Shown here in pieces: positions 26,641-36,148 of a stretch of DNA of 38,441 bases. A program made the position numbers and the translations under genes. The stretch lies in the NCBI RefSeq assembly GCF_900021165.1, contig NZ_FCOQ01000027.1, positions 1-38,441 of the forward strand, in the 5' to 3' direction. This DNA is from Paenibacillus phocaeensis. GTDB lineage: Bacteria; Bacillota; Bacilli; Paenibacillales; Paenibacillaceae. The notes under the pieces are model-generated. The model was given only the letters and a program-made list of their open reading frames with translations. It was not told the origin of the DNA and made no database searches. The first letter of the stretch is position 1; each line of letters opens with the position of its first letter.

Positions 26641-28743
26641 TCAATCATCCATCCCGTCGTCATTCTCCTCGATCGCTTCCACGTAATCGCAAGCGGTACA
26701 TTGCAGCTTCCCGCCTTGCTTATTCCGTTTCTCTACAAGCAGAGAGCCGCATTTCGGACATGGCTTCGGCGACGGCTTATCCCAGGATACAAAGTCACAC
26801 TCCGGATAACGGTCGCAGCCATAGAAGACCCGTCCTTTTTTGCTGCGGCGTTCGACGACATGCCCTTCTTTACATTTCGGGCAGGTAACGCCGATGTCCT
26901 TGATGATCGGCTTGGTATTGCGGCAATCCGGAAATCCCGAGCAAGCCAGGAACTTCCCGAAACGCCCCAGTTTATAAACCATCGGTTTCCCGCATTTTTC
27001 ACAAACTTCATCGGAGACTTCGTCTTCGATTTCGACTTCCTTCATTTCTTCCTCGGCGACACGCAGCCGCTTCTCGAACGATTCATAAAATTCGCCAAGC
27101 ACTCTGACCCAATCCTCGGAGCCTTCCTCGACATGGTCGAGGTCTTCCTCCATATGCGCCGTAAACTCGACGTCGAGGATCTCCGGAAAGAACTGCTCCG
27201 TCTGCTCAATGAGGAGCTCGCCCAGCTCAGTGGGGACGAACTTCTTCTCCTCAATAGCCACGTAGCCGCGTTTCTGGATCGTCTCCAGCGTAGGCGCATA
27301 CGTACTAGGGCGTCCGATTCCGAGCTCCTCCAGCGTTTTGACCAGCCGCGCTTCCGTATACCGAGGCGGCGGTTGGGTAAAATGCTGCTTCGGCTCGATC
27401 GATTCCTTCGTCAGCACTTCCCCGATTTGCAAAGGCGGCAAGAACTTGTCGTCCTCATTGGCGTTCCCGTCATCGTTGCCTTCCACATAGACCTTCATGA
27501 AGCCGGGGAATCGGATTTTCGAACCAACAGCACGGAACGTTGTTTCGCCGACAGCGATATCCACCGACATCGTATCCAGCACGGCGGATGTCATTTGACT
27601 GGCCATAAAACGGTCCCAAATCAATTTATACAGGCGGTATTGGTCACGGCTGGTGAATTCCTTGACCGATTCCGGATCGCGCATCGCCGACGTCGGACGG
27701 ATCGCTTCGTGGGCGTCCTGAGCGCTGGCAGCCTTCTTGGAATACTGCCGCGGCGTTTCGGGTGCGTATGCCTCGCCGAATTTCCCAAGGATGTATTCCT
27801 TCGCCTCCTCTTGCGCCGAGGCGGCAATTCGCGTCGAGTCTGTACGCATATAGGTAATCAAACCAACGGTTCCCTCTTTGCCGAGGTCAACCCCTTCATA
27901 CAGCTGTTGGGCGACTGACATCGTCTTGGCGGCGCGGAAATTCAGCTTGCGGGCCGCCTCCTGTTGCAGAGAGCTGGTTGTAAACGGCGCCGCCGGATGG
28001 CGGAGGCGTTCTTTTTCCTTCACGTCGGCAACGCTGAATTTAGCTTTCTCGATCGATTTCAGGATTTCCTGAACCTGCTGTTCGCTTTGCAGCTCCAGCT
28101 TCTGACCTTGGAACTGGTGAAACTTGGCTTCAAACGCGGCATCACCGGTTTTCAGCTTCGCCGTAATGCTCCAATATTCTTCCGGTACAAATTCGGAGAT
28201 TTCATTCTCCCGGTCCAGAATAATCTTGACTGCAACCGATTGTACGCGGCCGAACGACAAGCCTTTTTTGATCTTCTTCCACAACAGCGGGCTGACCTTG
28301 TAACCGACCAATCGATCCAAAATCCGTCTGGCCTGCTGTGCGTTCACCAGATCCATGTTGATGGGGCGCGGGTTCTTAAAGGCGTCCTTGACCGCTTGCT
28401 TCGTAATTTCATTGAACACGACGCGGCAGGTTTCCGTTTCGTTCACGTCGAGAACATGGGCCAGATGCCAGGCAATCGCTTCTCCTTCGCGATCGGGGTC
28501 GGCTGCCAGATAGATTTTTTTCACTTTTTTGCTGGCATCCTTTAATTCTTTTAATACGGAACCCTTCCCACGGATCGTAATATACTTCGGACTGAAGTCG
28601 TTCTCTACTTCAACCCCAATTTGGCTCTTGGGCAAATCGCGAACATGGCCCATTGAGGCTTTCACGATGTATTTGCTGCCTAAGTATTTGCCAATCGTTT
28701 TCGCCTTGGCAGGCGATTCCACGATGACGAGTGAATCCGCCAC
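26641..28743 (-). CDS. topA: TopA, DNA topoisomerase I
   Basis: A 700-residue type IA topoisomerase. The TOPRIM domain has E9 and D82-x-D84-x-E86 (ADPDREGEA), the catalytic tyrosine is Y298 in [11 protein letters not shown], and three C-terminal four-cysteine zinc-finger-like motifs occupy about 580-690. It relaxes negative supercoils. GTG at 28743 is 8 nt after GGAGG. It follows dprA with a 208-bp gap, so it may also have its own promoter. Length and domain order are normal for Bacillales. Confidence 0.98.
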   Translation of the reverse strand: MADSLVIVESPAKAKTIGKYLGSKYIVKASMGHVRDLPKSQIGVEVENDFSPKYITIRGKGSVLKELKDASKKVKKIYLAADPDREGEAIAWHLAHVLDVNETETCRVVFNEITKQAVKDAFKNPRPINMDLVNAQQARRILDRLVGYKVSPLLWKKIKKGLSFGRVQSVAVKIILDRENEISEFVPEEYWSITAKLKTGDAAFEAKFHQFQGQKLELQSEQQVQEILKSIEKAKFSVADVKEKERLRHPAAPFTTSSLQQEAARKLNFRAAKTMSVAQQLYEGVDLGKEGTVGLITYMRTDSTRIAASAQEEAKEYILGKFGEAYAPETPRQYSKKAASAQDAHEAIRPTSAMRDPESVKEFTSRDQYRLYKLIWDRFMASQMTSAVLDTMSVDIAVGETTFRAVGSKIRFPGFMKVYVEGNDDGNANEDDKFLPPLQIGEVLTKESIEPKQHFTQPPPRYTEARLVKTLEELGIGRPSTYAPTLETIQKRGYVAIEEKKFVPTELGELLIEQTEQFFPEILDVEFTAHMEEDLDHVEEGSEDWVRVLGEFYESFEKRLRVAEEEMKEVEIEDEVSDEVCEKCGKPMVYKLGRFGKFLACSGFPDCRNTKPIIKDIGVTCPKCKEGHVVERRSKKGRVFYGCDRYPECDFVSWDKPSPKPCPKCGSLLVEKRNKQGGKLQCTACDYVEAIEENDDGMDD

Positions 28744-28842
28744 AGGTTCGTCCTCCTCTCAAACAATACGAAACTTTCATTCCATTTAAATCGAGTTCAA
28801 AAAGTCAGCTTTTCAGCACCAAGAAGGCTCGGATGAATTCAA

Positions 28843-28873
28843 GATTCGTTGTCGAATCATCTTCTTGATTATA
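28843..28873 (-). promoter_or_regulatory. Possible topA promoter -10 and leader hairpin
   Basis: In the 208-bp topA-dprA gap the minus strand has a perfect TATAAT at 28868-28873, but no good -35 at 16-18 bp. Just downstream is a hairpin GATTCG/CGAATC at 28843-28858. Suggestive only. Confidence 0.3.
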
Positions 28874-28951
28874 CTTCGTGATCAAAGGATGACTTTATTG
28901 AACTCCCTCTCATATAGTCATATATTCGGGCCACTCTTGGTTAGGAATGGA

Positions 28952-30043
28952 CTATATTAACTGGTACACGGAGCCGGGGAGTTGAACCGCCGTTTTTTTC
29001 ATGATTAAAGATAACAGAACTGAATGTAAAAGTCCAAAATCCCACCCGGTCTGCACGAGCAAATCATCGAAACTCGTGATGCCCTGCTCCAACATATGGT
29101 ATATGCGGCGCTCCTCATCTGTCAACTTGTTTCCTGTTAACGCTTCCTTTGGGGACTCCTTGATGGCAGGTAACAAGAGCTCATATTCCTCCCAAATATC
29201 CTTGGCTTCGGTCACGATTTTGGCTGCGCCCTGCTTCAGGAGCGACAACGTCCCCCGGCTCTTCGGCGAGGTGATCGGGCCGGGGACAACAAACAGGTCG
29301 CGATTCGCCTCCAGCGCCCAATCCGCCGTGATCAGGGAACCGCTGCGGGCGTCCGCTTCCACAATCACGGTGCCGTGGCTGATCCCCGCGATGATCCGGT
29401 TGCGCTGCGGAAACATCCCGGGGTGGCCCGGCGTACCGATTGGATATTCCGAAATGACAAGCCCTTGCTCGGCGATCCGGCGATACAGCGAAAGATGCTC
29501 GGGTGGATAAGCGATGTCGATGGCGGTGCCCAGCACGGCCAAGGTTGGCCCTCCCGCCTGCAACGCCGCCTCATGACTAACCCCGTCGATCCCCCGGGCC
29601 ATTCCGCTAACGACGGTGATTCCGCGAGAGCCAAGCTCCCCTGCTAAATCTGCCGCTACCTTGCGTCCATAGGCGGTCGGCAGACGTGTACCTACCATCG
29701 CTACGGACAGGCTACTAAGCAGCTGTACGTCCCCCAAAGCATACAATACCCATGGCGGCCGAGCGGTCTCCTTCATTAGAGTAGGATACTCCGAATCCAG
29801 TCTTGTAATCACTTGTATGCCTTTGTCGCAAAGTTGTTCCCTGCGTTCTTCAATCCACCCGGCAGTGAACCGTTCCGACAGCTGCAGTGCGAGCTCCGAA
29901 TCCAGCCCCCGTTCCCTCCAATCGGCCGCAGAAAACTCCAGGGCAGCCTCCCAGTCCTGATTGTAAGCAACGATCTGCTGCAGCGTTTTCCAGCCTATCC
30001 CGGGATATTCATGCAATCCCGCCAACACCCATTTCCTCTCCAC
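28952..30043 (-). CDS. dprA: DprA (Smf), DNA-processing protein for natural transformation and recombination
   Basis: A 363-residue protein with an N-terminal helical domain, the Rossmann-like DprA core (VAMVGTRLPTAYGRKVAADLAGELGSRGITVVSGMARGIDGVSHEAAL, then FPQRNRIIAGISHGTVIVEADARSGSLITADWALE) and a C-terminal winged-helix-like domain. DprA binds incoming single-stranded DNA and loads RecA. The frame runs to 30085, but the GTG at 30043 (VERKWVLAGLHE) lies 10 nt after GGAGG and is the better start. It follows the sucD terminator. Confidence 0.95.
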   Translation of the reverse strand: MERKWVLAGLHEYPGIGWKTLQQIVAYNQDWEAALEFSAADWRERGLDSELALQLSERFTAGWIEERREQLCDKGIQVITRLDSEYPTLMKETARPPWVLYALGDVQLLSSLSVAMVGTRLPTAYGRKVAADLAGELGSRGITVVSGMARGIDGVSHEAALQAGGPTLAVLGTAIDIAYPPEHLSLYRRIAEQGLVISEYPIGTPGHPGMFPQRNRIIAGISHGTVIVEADARSGSLITADWALEANRDLFVVPGPITSPKSRGTLSLLKQGAAKIVTEAKDIWEEYELLLPAIKESPKEALTGNKLTDEERRIYHMLEQGITSFDDLLVQTGWDFGLLHSVLLSLIMKKTAVQLPGSVYQLI

Positions 30044-30064
30044 TTCTGAATCCCTCCTCCGAAA

Positions 30065-30112
30065 ATAAAAAAAGCAACCCTCCAAGCCGCATTCGGCTAA
30101 GAAGGTTGCTTA
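30065..30112 (-). terminator. Strong intrinsic terminator after sucCD
   Basis: On the minus strand AAGCAACC pairs with GGUUGCUU, with an inner AGCCG/CGGCU hairpin, followed by an uninterrupted U-run and UAUUUU. It lies about 30 nt after the sucD stop. Partial read-through could still feed dprA, which begins at once downstream. Confidence 0.92.
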
Positions 30113-30141
30113 CCTTTGTGAATGATTATATCAAAAAAAGC

Positions 30142-31071
30142 TCAGTGTGTCGTGCACAAATTCAGAATGCCGCGCTCTTCCAGAACGCTGACCAGCGTTG
30201 CGCCCATTTCGGATGGGGTTGGCGCCACTTTAATGCCGCAGGACTCCAGCTTGGCGATTTTCTCCTTCGCCGTTCCTTTACCTCCGGAGATAATGGCGCC
30301 GGCATGACCCATCCGTTTACCCGGAGGCGCCGTTACGCCGCCGATAAATCCGACGACAGGTTTCGTCATATTCTTCTGGATCCACTCGGCCGCTTCTTCT
30401 TCCGCGGTTCCGCCGATTTCGCCAATCATAATCACGGCATGCGTGTTGTCGTCATCGTTAAAACGGCGCAAAATATCGATGAACTCCGAACCCTTCACCG
30501 GATCCCCGCCGATGCCAACCGCCGACGATTGCCCGATGCCGCGCGTCGTCAACTGATGCACCGCTTCATACGTCAACGTGCCGCTGCGAGATACGACGCC
30601 TACATGACCCGGCAAATGGATATACCCCGGCATGATGCCGATTTTGCATTCGCCCGGCGTAATCACGCCCGGACAGTTCGGCCCGATCAGGACGGTTTTC
30701 TTCCCTTCCATATAACGCTTGACCTTCACCATATCGAGGACCGGAATGCCTTCCGTGATGCAGATAACCAGATCCAGTTCTGCTTCCACGGCTTCCAGGA
30801 TCGAATCGGCGGCAAATGCCGGCGGTACATAAATGACGCTGGCGGTAGCTCCTGTCGCTTCCTTGGCTTCGCGAACCGTGTTGAACACCGGCAGGCTGAC
30901 GGTTTCGCCGCTCTCCAAAGCGATCTCCACCTTCGAGCCGCCTTTGCCCGGAGATGTCCCCCCGACCATTTGCGTGCCGTAGTCGAGCGCCCCTTTGGCA
31001 TGGAACAACGCGGTTTTCCCGGTGATCCCCTGGGTGATGACCTTCGTATTCTTATCGACCAAAATACTCAT
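30142..31071 (-). CDS. sucD: SucD, succinyl-CoA ligase alpha subunit
   Basis: A 309-residue subunit with the CoA-binding Rossmann domain at the N-terminus ([30 protein letters not shown]) and the ligase domain with phospho-histidine H256 in [13 protein letters not shown]. With SucC it interconverts succinyl-CoA and succinate with substrate-level phosphorylation in the TCA cycle. It is followed by a strong terminator. ATG at 31071, about 50 nt after sucC. Length is close to the usual 300, with a slightly longer C-terminal end (GILNLCTTH). Confidence 0.98.
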   Translation of the reverse strand: MSILVDKNTKVITQGITGKTALFHAKGALDYGTQMVGGTSPGKGGSKVEIALESGETVSLPVFNTVREAKEATGATASVIYVPPAFAADSILEAVEAELDLVICITEGIPVLDMVKVKRYMEGKKTVLIGPNCPGVITPGECKIGIMPGYIHLPGHVGVVSRSGTLTYEAVHQLTTRGIGQSSAVGIGGDPVKGSEFIDILRRFNDDDNTHAVIMIGEIGGTAEEEAAEWIQKNMTKPVVGFIGGVTAPPGKRMGHAGAIISGGKGTAKEKIAKLESCGIKVAPTPSEMGATLVSVLEERGILNLCTTH

Positions 31072-31124
31072 ATTTCGAGCCTCCCCTTATGGATAGGTGA
31101 TTGCAATGTGATGTACAACGCGGA

Positions 31125-32285
31125 TTACGATACGAGCGCCACAATTTTCTGCGCCCCGTCCGCCATCGAGTCGGCCGAAACGATCGCCAGCCCCGATTCA
31201 GCCAAAATTTGCTTGCCCAAGTCAACGTTCGTCCCCTCAAGACGCACGACGAGCGGACGATCCAAACCCACCTGCTTCGCCGCTTCCACAATCCCCGAAG
31301 CGATGACGTCGCACTTCATAATGCCGCCGAAAATATTGACAAAAATCCCCTTCACCTTGGCGTCCGACAAGATGATCTTGAACGCTTCGGTTACCTTCTC
31401 GGCCGTAGCGCCGCCCCCAACGTCCAGGAAATTCGCCGGGTCCCCGCCGTAATATTTAATGATGTCCATCGTAGCCATCGCCAGGCCGGCCCCGTTCACC
31501 ATACAGCCGATGTTGCCGTCAAGCGCAATATAGCTGAGATCAAATTTCGAGGCTTCGATCTCCTTCTCGTCTTCTTCCTCTAGGTCGCGCAGCGCCAAGA
31601 TATCCTTATGGCGGAACAACGCGTTGGAATCGAAGTTAAGCTTGGCGTCAAGCGCCATCACGTTACCGTCACCCGTAACGACGAGCGGATTGATCTCCGC
31701 GATGGAGCAATCTTTGTCCACAAAAGCTTCATATAAAGCCAGCATAAATTGGGCAGCTTTGCCAACCAATTCATTAGGAATGTTAATCGCGTAGGCCAAA
31801 CGGCGCGCCTGGAACGGCGTCAAGCCGATTGCCGGATCGATCGCTTCTTTGAAAATTTTCTCCGGAGTTGCGGCTGCCACCTCTTCGATTTCCGTGCCGC
31901 CTTCCTCGGACGCCATCATCGTTACTCGGCCCGTGCCCCGGTCCACGACGACGCCAACGTAATATTCCTTCTTGATATCGCAGCCTTGCTCGATCAAGAG
32001 GCGTTTGACCTCTTTGCCTTCCGGCCCTGTCTGATGGGTGACCAGTACCTTGCCAAGGATTTCCTGGGCATAAGCTCTGACCTCATCCAAATTCTTCGCC
32101 ACTTTGACGCCGCCGGCTTTGCCGCGGCCTCCGGCATGGATTTGCGCCTTGACCACAACAACCGGGGTCCCGAGCGCTACCGCCGCTTCAACGGCTTCTT
32201 CGACCGTAAACGCCACGCGTCCTTCAGGAACGGCCACACCGTACTGCTTCAGGACTTCTTTTCCTTGATATTCATGGATATTCAT
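31125..32285 (-). CDS. sucC: SucC, succinyl-CoA ligase beta subunit
   Basis: A 386-residue ATP-grasp subunit ([93 protein letters not shown]). It carries the nucleotide site and pairs with SucD. ATG at 32285 has AGGAGG 10 nt upstream; the longer frame to 32306 begins before that site. A TACAAT hexamer at 32385-32390 (minus strand) may be its -10 box, with a CcpA cre-like sequence near 32401-32413, but both are weak. Confidence 0.98.
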   Translation of the reverse strand: MNIHEYQGKEVLKQYGVAVPEGRVAFTVEEAVEAAVALGTPVVVVKAQIHAGGRGKAGGVKVAKNLDEVRAYAQEILGKVLVTHQTGPEGKEVKRLLIEQGCDIKKEYYVGVVVDRGTGRVTMMASEEGGTEIEEVAAATPEKIFKEAIDPAIGLTPFQARRLAYAINIPNELVGKAAQFMLALYEAFVDKDCSIAEINPLVVTGDGNVMALDAKLNFDSNALFRHKDILALRDLEEEDEKEIEASKFDLSYIALDGNIGCMVNGAGLAMATMDIIKYYGGDPANFLDVGGGATAEKVTEAFKIILSDAKVKGIFVNIFGGIMKCDVIASGIVEAAKQVGLDRPLVVRLEGTNVDLGKQILAESGLAIVSADSMADGAQKIVALVS

Positions 32286-32680
32286 GCGTAAAAATCCTCC
32301 TATCAACAGGCGGTATTTAGAGGGTCCAAAAACCAGCGGCTTGTGGTCCCCCTTCTCAAATTACATTCAGCTGAAACCCAGAATATTGTACCACTATTTT
32401 GAAACGCTTTCCTTAAAAAGTTCATGATTTATACACAACTTTTTTATATCGTTTTCATCTCAAGTTGAGATGAATAATTGACGCGTGAAGGAAGAATCGC
32501 CGTTCTGAAATGAACCGTTTTCAAAGTTTCAAAGAGTTGAATGTAAAGGACAAACCATGGCGGCAAATGAATATCGCTGCACTTGTACGTATCTCGCCAT
32601 GAGATGAATTTTGAGCAATTTCGTCAATTTTGTCAATTTCGGAAATACACTGCACTATGAATTATGCGCTTGCATTTTAT
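32286..32680. other. Divergent intergenic region between sucC and comM
   Basis: No gene is supported in this stretch. The left part (about 32286-32420) should hold the sucC promoter, with TACAAT at 32385-32390 on the minus strand and no clear -35. The rest, up to the comM promoters, is AT-rich with no recognised RNA or repeat. Confidence 0.5.
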
Positions 32681-32709
32681 TTGAATTGCACTCGCTCTCG
32701 TTCTATAAT
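32681..32709 (+). promoter_or_regulatory. Sigma-A promoter P1 for comM
   Basis: TTGAAT (32681-32686), 17-bp spacer, perfect TATAAT (32704-32709). Start of transcription expected near 32716, about 145 nt before the comM ATG. Confidence 0.65.
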
Positions 32710-32729
32710 TGCCGCGTTGGTTTAAAGGC

Positions 32730-32758
32730 TTGACAATCCTGAGGGTTCGTCCTAGAAT
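32730..32758 (+). promoter_or_regulatory. Sigma-A promoter P2 for comM
   Basis: Perfect TTGACA (32730-32735), 17-bp spacer, TAGAAT (32753-32758). Start of transcription expected near 32765. This is the best sigma-A promoter I see in the window. Confidence 0.75.
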
Positions 32759-32861
32759 ACGTGTAAATTAACATGGAAAATAAGGAAGCACCTTTTTCCG
32801 AATTCGGCCTTTGCTCCGGCAAACGGTCTGATATGACTTGGAGAGAGAGGTGTTTTTTATT

Positions 32862-34481
32862 ATGTACGGAAAATTATACAGCGCCTGCTTGTATGGCATT
32901 GACGGCGTCATGATCGAGGTCGAGGTGGACTTGTCCAGTGGAATTCCGCACACCAGCATCGTTGGTTTGCCGGACTCGGCTGTTCGCGAAGCGGTCGACC
33001 GGGTTCGGGCCGCGATCAAAAATTGCGGCTACCGCTTTCCGCTTCAGCGCGTAACGATCAATTTGGCGCCGGCCGACCTGCGCAAGGAGGGCGCCGCCTT
33101 CGATTTGGCCATCGCTCTTGCCTTGCTGGCAGCCAGCGATCAAGTGAAGCTGCCGGCGGAGGAGCGTCTGCTCATCATCGGTGAGTTGTCGCTGGACGGG
33201 GCGCTGCGGCCGGTTCCCGGCGTCTTGTCCATGGTCGACCGGGCGCGGCGCGACGGCTTTACCTCGGTGTTGCTGCCGCGGGATAACGCCGAAGAAGCGA
33301 TGCTGCTTGGCGGCATACGCGTCTACGGGATCGGCCATCTTACCGAGTTGGCCCCTCCCACCCCCGAAGATCCGAACCAGGCGGCCGTCATGCCGCCCCC
33401 TATACGTTCTCCGAGGGAACAAGAGGAGACAGCTCCACTTGTTCTCGAAACTTTAAATCACCTCGAACAACAAGCCGACGCCCCCGTTTCGACGGAGGAT
33501 CTTCCCCCGCTGCTCGACTACAGCGACGTGATGGGCCAGCGGCAGATCAAGCGGGCGCTGACCATCGCCGCTGCCGGTTTTCATAATATCGTGCTGATCG
33601 GTCCGCCGGGCACAGGCAAGACGATGCTGGTGCAAAGACTCCCCTCCATTCTGCCGCCCTTGACGCCGGAAGAGTCGCTGGAAGTCACGAAAATATACAG
33701 CTCCGCCGGCAAGTTCAGCGACTCCGGTCAAGGATTGATTCAGCGCCGGCCCTTCCGCTCGCCGCACCATACGATCTCCGCCGGAGGCCTGATCGGAGGA
33801 GGGGGGATTCCGAAGCCGGGCGAAGTTAGCCTCGCCCATCACGGCGTGTTGTTCCTCGACGAACTGCCGGAGTTTTCCAGAGGCGTATTGGAAGTGCTGC
33901 GTCAGCCGCTGGAGGATCGCGTCGTCACCATCAGCCGCTCCCGCGCATCGTTCACGTTCCCCGCACATTTTTTGCTCGCTGGTTCGTTAAATCCGTGTCC
34001 ATGCGGGTACTTGGGTGCGGAGCCCCCGCTGCCGCCGTGCACTTGCACGCCTTGGCGGATCGCCCAATACCGCGAAAAAATATCCGGCCCGCTATTGGAC
34101 CGGATCGATATGCAAGTGGAGGTTCCCCGTCCGCAGCGCTGGCAGGAGGATGCGCAGCCTCTCGGCTCCGCGGCGATGCGGGCGCAGGTGATGGCGGCCG
34201 AGCGGATCCAGCAGGAGCGATACCGGGGCTGCCGGATTACCCGCAACAGCGAATTATACGGCAGTTTGCTGCGCCAATTCGCCCCGCTGGCCCCCAATGC
34301 CGCCAAGCTGCTGCAGGCTTCCTTCACGACGTTGGGGCTGAGTATGCGGGCCTACGACCGGATCATCAAGCTGTCGCGAACGATCGCCGATCTGGACGGG
34401 GAGCAGAACATCCGCGCCGAGCATGTGGCGGAAGCGATTCAATACCGGCAGTTGGACCGGAGGCAAGAGGCGGCGGGATGA
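32862..34481 (+). CDS. comM: ComM/YifB family AAA+ ATPase (Mg-chelatase-like)
   Basis: A 539-residue protein with an N-terminal Lon-like ChlI domain (VEVDLSSGIPHTSIVGLPDSAVREAVDRVRAAIKNCGYRFP), an Mg-chelatase-type AAA+ core with Walker A GPPGTGKT at 247-254 and GVLFLDELPEFSRGVLEVLRQPLE, a CPCGYLG plus CTC cysteine segment, and a C-terminal helical domain. In Vibrio and related species ComM is a branch-migration helicase in natural transformation; the same role here is an inference, though dprA is close by. ATG at 32862 follows GAGAGAGAGGTG. It is the only gene on the plus strand. Confidence 0.93.
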   Translation: MYGKLYSACLYGIDGVMIEVEVDLSSGIPHTSIVGLPDSAVREAVDRVRAAIKNCGYRFPLQRVTINLAPADLRKEGAAFDLAIALALLAASDQVKLPAEERLLIIGELSLDGALRPVPGVLSMVDRARRDGFTSVLLPRDNAEEAMLLGGIRVYGIGHLTELAPPTPEDPNQAAVMPPPIRSPREQEETAPLVLETLNHLEQQADAPVSTEDLPPLLDYSDVMGQRQIKRALTIAAAGFHNIVLIGPPGTGKTMLVQRLPSILPPLTPEESLEVTKIYSSAGKFSDSGQGLIQRRPFRSPHHTISAGGLIGGGGIPKPGEVSLAHHGVLFLDELPEFSRGVLEVLRQPLEDRVVTISRSRASFTFPAHFLLAGSLNPCPCGYLGAEPPLPPCTCTPWRIAQYREKISGPLLDRIDMQVEVPRPQRWQEDAQPLGSAAMRAQVMAAERIQQERYRGCRITRNSELYGSLLRQFAPLAPNAAKLLQASFTTLGLSMRAYDRIIKLSRTIADLDGEQNIRAEHVAEAIQYRQLDRRQEAAG

Positions 34482-34491
34482 TCGGCAATAG

Positions 34492-34506
34492 CGGGAATCC
34501 TTCCCG
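34492..34506. terminator. Possible hairpin between convergent genes
   Basis: A 6-bp stem CGGGAA/TTCCCG with a 3-nt loop fills the 26-bp gap between the comM stop and the convergent membrane-protein stop. No U-run on either strand, so terminator function is doubtful. Confidence 0.25.
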
Positions 34507-34507
34507 G

Positions 34508-35131
34508 TTAGAGGCTATGAATAGCCACACTCTCTACAATAGCGCCGATCAACATCAATACGAAGCCGGACGCGAAAGCCATTTTTTCCGGCTTTTCCAG
34601 GCGAATGGCGCCGAATTTTCGAGTAACGGTATCTTTGCCGGAGGTAAGGATGATCGCGATGCGGGCAACGGCACAGGTAATCAACAATTGTCCCATCATC
34701 TCCCAAAGCCCAGCTCGATGCAGGAGATCGAAAGTGCGTATAACTCTACGAAACAAAGGAAGGGGCTCGCTCTCCACGGAAAAGGACCATGTCCCCACAA
34801 CCACGCCATTGATTGCCATCAGTGTAAAAAATGTGAGATAGCCCAGCGAGAGGTAGTTCGCCTCCTTTGCTTTTTTCTTGGCAAATAAACTTGCTGCAAT
34901 AATGACCAAAACCGACATCTGGTTGTAAAAGAAAATTTGCAGCACCAGGATGAAGGTATTGTTGGAGGTTTCCCAGTTTTGCAGCGGGTTCCGATTTTTC
35001 AGTAACCCCTCCGGAAGCAGGAAATAACTCAGGATCATGACGCCGAAAAATAACGCCGCCCATAGAATAACCGAAAAAAAGATGCGTTCGTGCAAACGGT
35101 CGCTGCTTAGCTTTTTTCGAAAATATTTCAT
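34508..35131 (-). CDS. Five-helix membrane protein of unknown function (SpoIIM/DUF95-like features)
   Basis: A 207-residue integral membrane protein with predicted helices at about 17-40, 57-84, 92-118, 142-165 and 184-206. I do not recognise it with confidence. An ING-VVVG motif in helix 3 followed by HRAGLWEM before helix 4 loosely recalls the SpoIIM/DUF95 family (NG-x3-G then H-x(n)-E), and the five-helix layout fits. It is the last gene of a three-gene cassette, 5 nt after the preceding membrane protein. A role in stress or membrane homeostasis under the XRE regulator is speculative. Confidence 0.75.
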   Translation of the reverse strand: MKYFRKKLSSDRLHERIFFSVILWAALFFGVMILSYFLLPEGLLKNRNPLQNWETSNNTFILVLQIFFYNQMSVLVIIAASLFAKKKAKEANYLSLGYLTFFTLMAINGVVVGTWSFSVESEPLPLFRRVIRTFDLLHRAGLWEMMGQLLITCAVARIAIILTSGKDTVTRKFGAIRLEKPEKMAFASGFVLMLIGAIVESVAIHSL

Positions 35132-35136
35132 AGTGT

Positions 35137-35556
35137 CTACATCTCTCTGCTGAGCCGCATCGTGTAATAAATTTGTAGCCCGAAACTAAACGTATACACA
35201 CCTACAGCGGCAAGCGTTATCCATAACGGAGAATCGGCGAGAATCAGCAGGAAAGGCACGATGATCAATACTTTTCTGGTTAGGTCGAACGCCTTTGCCT
35301 TTGCTTTATCGGTAATCGCCACGTTGCGTTCGTCTTGAGCTTCGATGTCGCTTTGCTTTTCGGCATCAGGATGTTTTTTGTAGTAATAACCGATGAACAG
35401 CTGGGCAGCGTTCATACCAACCAGCCCGGCGCCTATGCCTATGCACAGTCCCGAAACCGTTTTGGCGCTTTCGCCAAACCCGAATATCCCGGCAGCCAAC
35501 AGCAGGACTCCCAACAGCAGCAGCAAAACGTGGAGCATCAATCGGTGCTTTTGCAT
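35137..35556 (-). CDS. Small four-helix membrane protein of unknown function
   Basis: A 139-residue protein with two helix pairs (about 7-27 and 32-56; 95-107 and 110-132) separated by a charged cytoplasmic loop containing DERNVAITDKAKAKAFDLTRK. This DERNxxIxxKAKAKAF segment occurs in small Firmicutes membrane proteins encoded beside XRE regulators, some listed under DUF2178; I cannot fix the family. It overlaps the regulator gene by 19 nt, so the two are translationally coupled. The ATG at 35556 starts inside the regulator frame. Confidence 0.8.
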   Translation of the reverse strand: MQKHRLMLHVLLLLLGVLLLAAGIFGFGESAKTVSGLCIGIGAGLVGMNAAQLFIGYYYKKHPDAEKQSDIEAQDERNVAITDKAKAKAFDLTRKVLIIVPFLLILADSPLWITLAAVGVYTFSFGLQIYYTMRLSREM

Positions 35557-35756
35557 GTCTCCTCCTCCTCATAAATAAAAATATCTTCAATGGACATCTG
35601 GAAATAGCGGGCGATCTTAAACGCGAGGAGGATCGAAGGGTTGTACCTTCCGTTTTCCAAAGAACCGATCGTTTGCCTCGACACCTCCAAAGCCGCCGCC
35701 AGTTCTTCTTGCTTTATCCCTCGTTGCTTGCGGATTTCCTCCAGCCTGTTCTTCAC
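35538..35756 (-). CDS. XRE-family HTH transcriptional regulator (YozG-like)
   Basis: A 72-residue DNA-binding protein made of a single helix-turn-helix domain (IRKQRGIKQEELAAALEVSRQTIGSLENGRYNPSILLAFKIARYFQMSIEDIFIYEEEE). The close Cro/XRE match and lack of any other domain suggest a dimeric repressor. The frame extends to 35792, but GTG at 35756 lies 6 nt after AAAGGAGG and gives the normal N-terminus (VKNRLEEIRKQRG). It leads the cassette with the two membrane proteins, and an imperfect palindrome overlaps its promoter, so autorepression is likely. Confidence 0.93.
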   Translation of the reverse strand: MKNRLEEIRKQRGIKQEELAAALEVSRQTIGSLENGRYNPSILLAFKIARYFQMSIEDIFIYEEEETCKSTD

Positions 35757-35792
35757 ATGCTCCCTCCTTTGAAATGCCCGAATGGAAAGCAA

Positions 35793-35834
35793 ACTTTACA
35801 TTTACAACATAAGTGAAAGTCGCTTTTATGTCAA
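35793..35834 (-). promoter_or_regulatory. Promoter and putative operator of the XRE-membrane protein cassette
   Basis: Minus strand: TTGACA (35829-35834), 17-bp spacer, TATGTT (35806-35811). An imperfect inverted repeat, arms ACTTTACATT at 35793-35802 and AAGTGAAAGT at 35811-35820 (8 of 10 pairs), spans the -10 box and spacer. That is the right place for autorepression by the HTH protein encoded next. Confidence 0.65.
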
Positions 35835-35861
35835 GTAGACTTTCCATCACCCTGGCGGGTA

Positions 35862-35889
35862 AACAAAAAAACCTCGCGCTGGCGAAGTT
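35862..35889 (-). terminator. Intrinsic terminator upstream of the XRE cassette
   Basis: On the minus strand AACUUCGC pairs with GCGAGGUU (8 bp, one U-G pair) around CAGC, followed by a run of U (UUUUUGUUU). It would end a leftward transcript coming from yraN through the tandem-repeat region, and insulates the cassette promoter. Confidence 0.8.
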
Positions 35890-35894
35890 ATTTT

Positions 35895-36148
35895 ATCGTG
35901 TAAACCCACGTCGAGGAGAACTCCGATGCTTAATTGAAATTGAAAGCTTGAGGACGGGACGGCCATCGGGTTGGGCGGCGGCGGCAGGTGCATACTTGTC
36001 TTTCGGACGCTTTGCATGATTATCCCTTTTGATCAGATAGCAGAGAAAGGCCCTTGTCGCGTCGAAATCCCGCCTGAACCAATCATCTTCCCCCCGCACG
36101 TCTGTTTTCTTTATCCTTCTCCTAGTCCATTCCCGCTCCTGCATGAAT
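35895..36148. other. Intergenic stretch left of the repeat array, no gene seen
   Basis: About 250 bp with no supported gene, RNA or repeat unit. A minus-strand frame at 35893-36144 (83 codons) lacks a ribosome site and family resemblance. The right edge (GGAATG) is where the first tandem unit begins. Confidence 0.4.

Noticed and set aside
26701..27918. Plus-strand ORF of 405 codons opposite topA
   Set aside because: Mirror frame of the topA coding sequence without a ribosome site or domain.
29887..31452. Plus-strand ORF of 521 codons
   Set aside because: It runs antisense across dprA, a terminator and sucDC, all of which are clear genes; Arg/His/Asp-rich shadow frame.
32401..32413. CcpA cre site upstream of sucC
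   Set aside because: GGAAAGCGTTTCA on the minus strand is one base too short and has about three mismatches to the cre consensus; plausible location but weak.
35893..36144. Minus-strand ORF of 83 codons between the XRE cassette and the repeat array
   Set aside because: No ribosome site, no family resemblance, odd composition.
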